Positions 58,281 to 64,000 of a stretch of DNA of 64,000 bases are shown one piece after another. The position numbers were made by a program, and so were the translations under genes. Source of the stretch: Deinococcus sp. AJ005 (GTDB taxonomy: Bacteria > Deinococcota > Deinococci > Deinococcales > Deinococcaceae); NCBI RefSeq assembly GCF_009017495.1, contig NZ_CP044989.1, forward strand, positions 1-64,000, read 5' to 3'. Position 1 is the stretch's first letter, and each line of letters begins with the position of its first letter. Under the pieces are notes generated by a model that had not been told where the DNA came from, searched no databases, and saw only the letters and a program-made list of their open reading frames with translations.

Positions 58281-59666
58281 ATGACCAGTACCGAAGAGCG
58301 CCCATCCGTCTCTGAACCCGTCGCCTCTGCCCACGACATCGCCCAGGAAATAGCCCAGCAAAACCGTGACTACACCATGTTCTCGTGGTCCGTGCAGGGC
58401 GGGCCGCTGCCCCCCGTGATGACCGGGGGCAAAGGCAGTCACTTTTTTGACGGCGATGGCAACAACTGGCTAGATTTTTCCAGCCAGTTGATCAACCTGA
58501 ACATCGGCCACCAGCACCCGCGTATGCTGGAAGCCATCAAAAAGCAGGTGGATACCATGTGCTTCGCTGGGCCGTCCTTCGCCACCGAGCCGCGCGGCAA
58601 GCTAGGGCAAAAGCTGGCCGAGGTCACCGGGCTGGCCAAGACCTTCTTCACCCTGGGCGGCAGCGAGGCCAACGAGAACGCCATCAAGATCGCCCGGCTG
58701 GTGACAGGTCGCGATAAGATCATCACCCGTTACCGCAGTTACCACGGCGCGACGATGGGCAGCATGACCGCTTCCGGCGATCCGCGTCGCTGGCCGGTGG
58801 AGCCGGGAGTGCCAGGCGTAGTGCGCGCCTTTGACCCGTACTGCTACCGCTGTCCTTTCGGAAAGACGCCGGATTCGTGTGGCCGCGAATGCGTGTCGCA
58901 CATCGACGAGATCATTCAGATGGAAGGGCCGGACAGCATCGCCGCGATTCTGGTCGAGGGCATCACGGGCAGCAACGGCCTGCTGGTGCCGCCCGACGAC
59001 TACTATCTCAAACTGCGCGCCCTGTGCGACAAGTACGGCATCCTGCTGATCACCGACGAAGTGATGAGCGGCTTCGGGCGCACCGGCAAATGGCTGGCGA
59101 CGCAGCACTACGGCATCAAGCCCGACATCGTGACCTGCGCCAAGGGCCTGACGAGCGGATATATGCCGCTGGGCGCGTGCATCGTGAGTCAGCCCATCGC
59201 CGACTACTTCGACACGCACATGCTGTGGGGCGGCCTGACCTACAGCGGACACCCGGTCTGCTGCGCCGCCGCCGTGGAGAATCTGGCGATCTATGAGGAC
59301 GAGGGCCTGTTTGAAAACGCGCTGGAATTGGGCGCGTACCTGGGACAGCGCCTGGAGGCCATGAAGGCCAGATACGCCTGCGTGGGCGACGTGCGCTACA
59401 AGGGCCTGTTCAGCGTTCTGGAGCTGGTCAAGGACAAGGCGATGAAGGAGCCGCTGGCCCCGTTTGGCGGCACTTCGGCGGAAATGGGCCAACTGGCCGC
59501 GCACCTGCGGAGCAAGCACGTCTATGCTTACAGCCGCTTCAATTTCCTTTGGGTCTGCCCGCCGCTGGTGGTCACGAAAGAAGAGCTGGACGCCGGACTG
59601 GACGTGTATGAGGAGGCGCTGGCGTTGGTGGATGCGACGTTGGCTGGGGCTGTGGCGGCGGATTAA
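58281..59666 (+). CDS. Class III (omega) aminotransferase
   Basis: A 461-aa PLP enzyme. FTLGGSEANENAIKIAR (~130), RSYHGATMGSM (~158), LLITDEVMSGFGRTGKW (~255) and PLP-Lys in TCAKGLTSGYMPLGA (~287) are intact. A Cys-containing insertion (YCYRCPFGKTPDSCGRECV, ~190-208) could carry a disulfide or metal. Related enzymes move the amino group of beta-alanine, GABA or taurine to pyruvate or 2-oxoglutarate. With the malonate/methylmalonate semialdehyde dehydrogenase downstream, beta-alanine is the best guess. The start is ATG 58281, 7 bases after GGAGG. Confidence 0.87.
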   Translation: MTSTEERPSVSEPVASAHDIAQEIAQQNRDYTMFSWSVQGGPLPPVMTGGKGSHFFDGDGNNWLDFSSQLINLNIGHQHPRMLEAIKKQVDTMCFAGPSFATEPRGKLGQKLAEVTGLAKTFFTLGGSEANENAIKIARLVTGRDKIITRYRSYHGATMGSMTASGDPRRWPVEPGVPGVVRAFDPYCYRCPFGKTPDSCGRECVSHIDEIIQMEGPDSIAAILVEGITGSNGLLVPPDDYYLKLRALCDKYGILLITDEVMSGFGRTGKWLATQHYGIKPDIVTCAKGLTSGYMPLGACIVSQPIADYFDTHMLWGGLTYSGHPVCCAAAVENLAIYEDEGLFENALELGAYLGQRLEAMKARYACVGDVRYKGLFSVLELVKDKAMKEPLAPFGGTSAEMGQLAAHLRSKHVYAYSRFNFLWVCPPLVVTKEELDAGLDVYEEALALVDATLAGAVAAD

Positions 59667-59684
59667 ATAAGTTCGCTCCGCTCA

Positions 59685-59816
59685 CCACCCCCCAGCCGCT
59701 ATACGGCGGCCCCCCATAAAGAGGGGCTAGAAAAGAAAAAAGCTCCCGATCTTCTTGCTCCCTCCCTCTTTATGGGGGACTGGCACAGCTACGAAGTAGA
59801 GGGTTGGGGAGGGGGT
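59685..59816. repeat. Intergenic long inverted repeat, copy 2
   Basis: Perfect 15-bp arms CCCCCATAAAGAGGG (59712-59726) / CCCTCTTTATGGGGG (59765-59779) enclose a 38-base loop. Outer CACCCCCC and GGGGAGGGGG tracts extend the fold. CTGGCACAGCTACGAAGT at 59780 matches the copy at 57428. It lies between the aminotransferase and mmsA. Confidence 0.65.
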
Positions 59817-59866
59817 CAATCGCAGACGCCCGCTCAGCGTTGCCTGAATGACACGGAGGTACATCC

Positions 59867-61375
59867 ATGACCGCTACAACTGAAAAAACCACCACCCTCA
59901 CTCACTGGATCAACAACGCGCCCGCTGAAGGCAAATCGGGCCGCACTTCCCCCGTTTACAACCCGGCCACCGGACAGATTCAGGCGCAGCTTCCCCTCGC
60001 CAGCGCCGCCGAGATTGACGCCGTGGTGCAGATCGCCACCGCCGCCGCCCTGAAGTGGCGGACCAGTTCCCTCAGCGTGCGCTCCAGCGTGATGTTCAAG
60101 TTCCGCGAGCTGCTCTCGGCGCGGCGGGATGACCTCGCCCGCATCATCACCCGCGAACACGGCAAGGTGCATTCCGACGCGCTGGGCGAGATCGCGCGTG
60201 GGCTGGAGAACGTGGAATACGCCTGTGGCATTCCCACCCTGCTGCGCGGCGGCTATTCCGAACAGGTCAGCACGGGTGTGGACGTGTACAGCATCCAGCA
60301 ACCGCTGGGCGTGGTGGCGGGCATCACGCCGTTTAACTTTCCGGCAATGGTGCCGCTGTGGATGCTGGGAAACGCGCTGGCCTGCGGCAATGCCTTTATC
60401 CTCAAACCCAGCGAGAAAGACCCCTCCAGCGCCAACTTCATGGCCGAACTGCTGAAGGAGGCCGGATTGCCCGACGGCGTGCTGAGCGTCGTCCACGGCG
60501 ACAAGGAGGCGGTGGACGCTATTCTGGAACACCCCGGAATTGCCGCCGTGAGCTTCGTGGGCAGCACGCCGATTGCCAAATACATTTACGAGAAGGGAAC
60601 CGCCGCTGGCAAACGCGTGCAGGCGCTGGGCGGCGCGAAAAACCACATGCTGGTGCTGCCCGATGCCGATATCGGTATGGCCGCCGACGCCGCCGTATCT
60701 GCCGCTTATGGCTCGGCGGGCGAGCGCTGCATGGCGATCAGCGTGGTGGTGGCAGTAGGCGACTCGGGCGACAAACTGATCAGCGCCATTCAGGAGCGCC
60801 TCCCCGCCCTCAAGATCGGCCCCGGCGACGTGGAAGGCAACGAGATGGGGCCGCTGATTACCCGCGAACACCGGGACCGGGTGGCCGGATACATCGGCTC
60901 TGCACAGGAACAGGGCGCGAAAGTCGTGGTAGATGGGCGCGAGATGGAGTTCGATGGGGATGGCTTCTTCCTGGGTGTTTCCCTGCTGGACGACGTAAAA
61001 CCCGGCATGGACGCCTACGACGATGAAATCTTCGGCCCGGTGCTGTGCGTGGTGCGGGCAGACAGTTACGCGGAAGGCTTGAAGCTGATCAATGACAACG
61101 AGTACGGCAACGGCACCGCCATTTTCACCCGCGACGGTGGCGCGGCCCGTCAATTCCAGTTTGATGTCGAAGTGGGGATGGTGGGCGTGAATGTACCGGT
61201 GCCTGTTCCCGTCGCGTATTACAGCTTCGGCGGCTGGAAGGCCAGCCTGTTCGGCGACACGCACATGTATGGCCCCGAAGGCATCAAATTCTTCACCCGG
61301 AGCAAGGTGATCACCTCGCGCTGGCCCGATCCGGCGGGAAGCAAGGTGGATCTGGGGTTCCCTCAAACCCGCTAG
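59867..61375 (+). CDS. mmsA: CoA-acylating (methyl)malonate-semialdehyde dehydrogenase
   Basis: A 502-aa aldehyde dehydrogenase forming acetyl- or propionyl-CoA from (methyl)malonate semialdehyde with NAD and CoA. The catalytic Cys lies in SAGERCMAISV (~287), the NAD region in FVGSTPIAKYI (~230) and ALGGAKNHMLV (~250); the usual general-base Glu of other ALDHs is replaced as expected for MmsA. PFNFPAMVPLWM is near ~152. GGAGGT lies 7 bases before ATG. The stop overlaps the convergent UDG-like gene by 4 bases. With the upstream aminotransferase it would complete beta-alanine or valine breakdown. Confidence 0.92.
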   Translation: MTATTEKTTTLTHWINNAPAEGKSGRTSPVYNPATGQIQAQLPLASAAEIDAVVQIATAAALKWRTSSLSVRSSVMFKFRELLSARRDDLARIITREHGKVHSDALGEIARGLENVEYACGIPTLLRGGYSEQVSTGVDVYSIQQPLGVVAGITPFNFPAMVPLWMLGNALACGNAFILKPSEKDPSSANFMAELLKEAGLPDGVLSVVHGDKEAVDAILEHPGIAAVSFVGSTPIAKYIYEKGTAAGKRVQALGGAKNHMLVLPDADIGMAADAAVSAAYGSAGERCMAISVVVAVGDSGDKLISAIQERLPALKIGPGDVEGNEMGPLITREHRDRVAGYIGSAQEQGAKVVVDGREMEFDGDGFFLGVSLLDDVKPGMDAYDDEIFGPVLCVVRADSYAEGLKLINDNEYGNGTAIFTRDGGAARQFQFDVEVGMVGVNVPVPVPVAYYSFGGWKASLFGDTHMYGPEGIKFFTRSKVITSRWPDPAGSKVDLGFPQTR

Positions 61376-61995
61376 GAGACGGTATTTTTCGCCAGCAGCC
61401 GCGCCTCCACTAGTGCCGACAGCGCCCGCACTGGGGCCTGTGGATCGGTGGCGAAGTAGCGGGGGCTGGGGTGGGGGCAATTTACGGTGGGCAGGGGACG
61501 GCTCAGTTTGGACGACACGAACTGCCAGCCGCCCTGCGCCTTGCCGCCCACCAAGACCACCACCCGAAGCGCGGGCAGCAGCGTCAGCAATTCCAGCGTG
61601 GCGGGCGTCGCGGCTTTGACCTGCGCCGCTGTCGGCGTCACCACCCCTCCCGCGCTGAGTTGCCACGGCAGGATATTCCACAGCAGACAGCGTCCACGGC
61701 CAATTCCGGCCAGCTTCAGCAGGCAGCTCAGGTTCTCGGCAGTGCGGTCCGGGTTGTCGGGGGAGGCGAAACCGGTCTGGGCGACTTTCGGCCCCGGCGA
61801 TTCCAGCAACAACAGGATGTCGGTGTGGATGCCGCCGCTCTCGGGGTCAAAATCGGGCAGGTCCAGCCGCCCACCCAACGCCTTGCTTTCCCTGAGCCGT
61901 GCCGCAAAGGCCGTCAGGGGCGCAATGTGAGGCTCTTGCAGCCGGGCGCGGCGAGCGGCGAGAACGCTCGGATCGGCCAGGGATTGCGTATGCAC
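61372..61995 (-). CDS. Uracil-DNA-glycosylase-fold protein
   Basis: A 207-aa protein of the UDG superfamily. The first motif is LLLLESPGPKVAQTGFAS (~62-79), corresponding to the GEAPG-type loop, LLWNILPWQLSAGG follows at ~105, and NCPHPSPRYF (~172) provides the HPSP-type His motif. It may excise uracil or other damaged bases, or be a catalytically altered relative. The start is GTG 61995: TAAACT (62002-62007, minus strand) lies 6 bases before it, so the message is probably leaderless. Confidence 0.78.
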   Translation of the reverse strand: MHTQSLADPSVLAARRARLQEPHIAPLTAFAARLRESKALGGRLDLPDFDPESGGIHTDILLLLESPGPKVAQTGFASPDNPDRTAENLSCLLKLAGIGRGRCLLWNILPWQLSAGGVVTPTAAQVKAATPATLELLTLLPALRVVVLVGGKAQGGWQFVSSKLSRPLPTVNCPHPSPRYFATDPQAPVRALSALVEARLLAKNTVS

Positions 61996-62001
61996 CGGCC
62001 A

Positions 62002-62007
62002 AGTTTA
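62002..62007 (-). promoter_or_regulatory. Leaderless-type -10 box for the UDG-like gene
   Basis: TAAACT on the minus strand lies 6 bases before GTG 61995. Confidence 0.5.
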
Positions 62008-62077
62008 GCTTTGGCGCGGTGCATCGGCACTCCAAATCCCTTCAGCCTGAGCAGAGAGATGTGGAGGGGCAGTTTAT

Positions 62078-64000
62078 TCAGTCTGCCGCGCTGGCCTCAC
62101 TTGCCCCCGCCGCGTGCAGTGTGATCGGCGTCCCGTTGACCGCTGCATTCCCGGTCAATGCGTCTACCCGGCGGGAGTCGGTCAGGTCATTCAGGCTGAC
62201 GCCTGCGTGTTCGGTGGCCACGCCCAGGCGCACCCCCGCCCGCGAGTGGCCGAAGCCGTGTGGCAGGGAGGCCACGCCGGGCATCAGCGTATCGGTTAGT
62301 TCCAGCGGGACCGTGACCGCACCCACGCGGGAGCGAACCTCCACGTCCTGCCCGTCCACGAATCCGGCGGCATCTAAGGGGTTGAGTTGCAGGGTGCAGC
62401 GCCCCGGCCCGCGCATCAGGCGCGGCGTGTTGTGCATCCACGAATTGTTGCTGCGAAGCTGCCGCCGCCCAATCAGCACCAGCGGGGGAGGCGTGATTTC
62501 CAGCGCCGCTTCCAGCCGGGGCAAATCCGCCAGCATTGGCGCAGGGGCGAGGTTGACGCGGCCAGAGGCGGTCAGCAGCCGTTCGGGGAAGCAGGGTTGC
62601 AGTGGGCCGTAATCCACGCCATGTGGGTTGGCCTTCAGCTCCTCCAGACTGGTGTTGTAAGGGCCATGACGCAGGCCCAGATTCAACTTCTCTTCCGGCG
62701 TGCTGCCTGCCTTGCCGGTCAAACGCTCTGTCAGGCCCATGAAGATCTGGTAGTCGAAACGCTGGTCCCCCGCAATCGGGAAGACGGGCAGCGAGTACCG
62801 CGCCGTGTTCTGCACCGCCAGCAGGTGAAAGGTGATGTCGTAATGGGCCACTTCAAGACCGAAGGCGGGCGGCAGGATGATGTGGGCGTGCCGGGTGGTT
62901 TCATTCAAATAGGGGTCAATGCTGACCATGAACTCCAGCCCCGAGAGTGCTTTGTCCAGCGCCGCGCCGTCTGCGGTGGACAGCACCGGATTGCCCGCCA
63001 CCGTCACCAGCGCACGAATCTGGCCATCGCCAGGGGTGGTCATTTCTTCGGCCATCGTCACGTTGGGCAGTTCACCATCGAATTCGGGCAGACCCCGCAC
63101 GCGCGACGTGAAGCGCCCATGGTAGACCGCACCCTTCTTCGCCCGCTGAAGCAGATCGTAGGCGGGTTTGGTGAACATCGCGCCGCCCTCCGAATCCAGA
63201 TGCCCGGTCACGGCGTTCAGGACGTTGACCAGCCACTGAGACAGCCCGCCGAATTCCTGAATGCTCAGGCCGATGCGTCCGTAGGCCACGGCGCGCTCGG
63301 CGCTGGCAAAATCGCGGGCCAGCGTGCGGATGGTGTCGGCGGAAACGCCAGTCAGCCCTTCCACACGTTCGGGCGTGAAGGACTGGGCCGCGTCCCGCAC
63401 ATCGTTCAACCCGTCGGAGAAATCGGCCAGATGTCCCAATTTCTTTAAGCCTTCAGCAAAAATCACGTTTAGCAGCGCCAGCAGCAGATAGGCGTCGGTG
63501 CCGGGGCGGATGAAATGGAATTCGGTGGCGTGGTCCGCGCTCTCGGTGCGGCGGGGGTCCAGCAGCACCACGCGCCCGCCACGCTCGCGGATGGCCTTCA
63601 ACCGTCCGCGCACGTCCGGCGCGGTCATGATGCTGCCGTTGCTGGCCAGGGGATTTGCGCCCATCATCAGCATGAAATCGGTGCGGTCGATGTCGGGAAT
63701 GGGCATTAAAAAGGGGTGGCCGAACATCTCCGCGCCCGCGAAATGGTGGGGCAATTGATCGATGCTGGTGGCCGTGAAGCGGTTGCGGCTGCCGATGGCC
63801 CGCACCAGCCCACCCGCCGAGAGCAGGGTGCCGCTATTGTGGACGCTGGGATTGCCCTGAAAGGTGGCCACCGCGTCCGCGCCGTGCTTCTCGCGCACCG
63901 CTTGAAGCTGGGCCGCCACGTAATCCAGCGCCTCCTCCCAACCCATCTCGTGCCAGGTGTCGCCGTCGCGCCGCATGGGGCGCTTGAGGCGGTCCGGGTC
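62078..64000 (-). CDS. Molybdopterin oxidoreductase, N-terminus outside the window
   Basis: The C-terminal ~640 residues of a DMSO-reductase-superfamily enzyme; the frame stays open to the right edge. The visible part starts after the expected [4Fe-4S] domain with PDRLKRPMRRDGDTWHEMGW. The molybdopterin core follows (QGNPSVHNSGTLLS, DFMLMMGANPLASNG, VVLLDPRRTESADHA, IRPGTDAYLLLALL), then the dinucleotide-binding beta barrel (LIGRRQLRSNNSWMHN, LPHGFGHSR). It resembles assimilatory-type or formate-dehydrogenase-like members. The active-site ligand and signal sequence are not visible, so the substrate is unknown. Confidence 0.88.
   Translation of the reverse strand, partial: DPDRLKRPMRRDGDTWHEMGWEEALDYVAAQLQAVREKHGADAVATFQGNPSVHNSGTLLSAGGLVRAIGSRNRFTATSIDQLPHHFAGAEMFGHPFLMPIPDIDRTDFMLMMGANPLASNGSIMTAPDVRGRLKAIRERGGRVVLLDPRRTESADHATEFHFIRPGTDAYLLLALLNVIFAEGLKKLGHLADFSDGLNDVRDAAQSFTPERVEGLTGVSADTIRTLARDFASAERAVAYGRIGLSIQEFGGLSQWLVNVLNAVTGHLDSEGGAMFTKPAYDLLQRAKKGAVYHGRFTSRVRGLPEFDGELPNVTMAEEMTTPGDGQIRALVTVAGNPVLSTADGAALDKALSGLEFMVSIDPYLNETTRHAHIILPPAFGLEVAHYDITFHLLAVQNTARYSLPVFPIAGDQRFDYQIFMGLTERLTGKAGSTPEEKLNLGLRHGPYNTSLEELKANPHGVDYGPLQPCFPERLLTASGRVNLAPAPMLADLPRLEAALEITPPPLVLIGRRQLRSNNSWMHNTPRLMRGPGRCTLQLNPLDAAGFVDGQDVEVRSRVGAVTVPLELTDTLMPGVASLPHGFGHSRAGVRLGVATEHAGVSLNDLTDSRRVDALTGNAAVNGTPITLHAAGASEASAAD

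Noticed and set aside
59834..61681. A 615-codon minus-strand frame opposite mmsA
   Set aside because: Antisense shadow of mmsA; its composition (His/Gln/Gly-rich) is typical of shadow frames.

Overview
The window reads as part of a secondary replicon (megaplasmid or second chromosome) of a Deinococcus-like bacterium. The reasons are: high GC with dense, often ATGA-overlapping genes; at least ten genes whose start codon lies 5-7 bases after a TAnnnT -10 box (the leaderless promoter style known from Deinococcus); a dispersed ~100-bp repeat of the small-noncoding-repeat kind; and a RepA/RPA-type replication initiator next to an eleven-copy iteron array. The genus is inferred from these traits; no rRNA or tRNA gene was seen.

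Layout. 1-5.7 kb: a pyrimidine-type ABC transporter (permease, NMT1-like binding protein), a MetX-like alpha/beta hydrolase, an N-carbamoyl-amino-acid hydrolase and a luciferase-like oxidoreductase. 5.7-7.6 kb: a graveyard of a dispersed repeat, a transposase stub, a frameshifted serine recombinase and a broken PIN toxin beside an intact excisionase-type HTH gene. 7.7-13.1 kb: exported CIA30 protein, exported alpha/beta hydrolase, Tat-exported 5'-nucleotidase-like phosphoesterase, a photolyase-family protein with its two domains apparently in swapped order, and two small genes. 13.2-15.3 kb: a dead IS1-like element and an apparently complete IS5-family element.

15.4-24.7 kb: a minus-strand aerobic carbon monoxide dehydrogenase operon, coxM-coxS-coxL-coxG-(2OG-Fe(II) oxygenase)-xdhC-coxD-coxE. 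CoxL carries the form I signature AYRCSFR. Divergent from it lies a broken mocA-like cofactor cytidylyltransferase with two in-frame TGA codons. An IS701-like transposase relic follows.

25.8-34.6 kb: an overlapping HD-GYP/GGDEF pair for cyclic-di-GMP turnover, nagA, an acyl-CoA dehydrogenase/hydrolase operon, and a divergent quinone oxidoreductase-merR pair. 34.7-37.3 kb: the replication region, with a perfect 28-bp palindrome, rep (minus strand), eleven iterons at ~33-bp spacing, an AT-rich segment framed by an inverted repeat, and a promoter/operator leading to a branched-chain amino acid transporter (livH, a livM-livG fusion, livF). No parAB is present near the origin.

40.9-49.1 kb: a tetR-tolC-tolC-adaptor-RND efflux operon. 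49.3-51.5 kb: padR with a HAAS-type partner, and an F420-reductase-like gene. 51.7-56.0 kb: a 5-oxoprolinase operon (pxpA, pxpBC fusion) continuing into an SDR and a DAO-family oxidase. 56.0-64 kb: a trans-sulfuration PLP enzyme, a short PucR regulator, a class III aminotransferase, methylmalonate/malonate semialdehyde dehydrogenase, a uracil-DNA-glycosylase-fold protein, and the C-terminal part of a molybdopterin oxidoreductase running off the right edge.

The two ends can be read together: the carbamoyl hydrolase and transporter on the left and the aminotransferase, semialdehyde dehydrogenase and PucR regulator on the right would cover the lower reductive pyrimidine (beta-alanine) pathway. 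That link is inference. The most notable items are the form I CO dehydrogenase operon with an embedded oxygenase and a dead mocA, the domain-swapped photolyase, and the origin with its alternating-spacer iterons.
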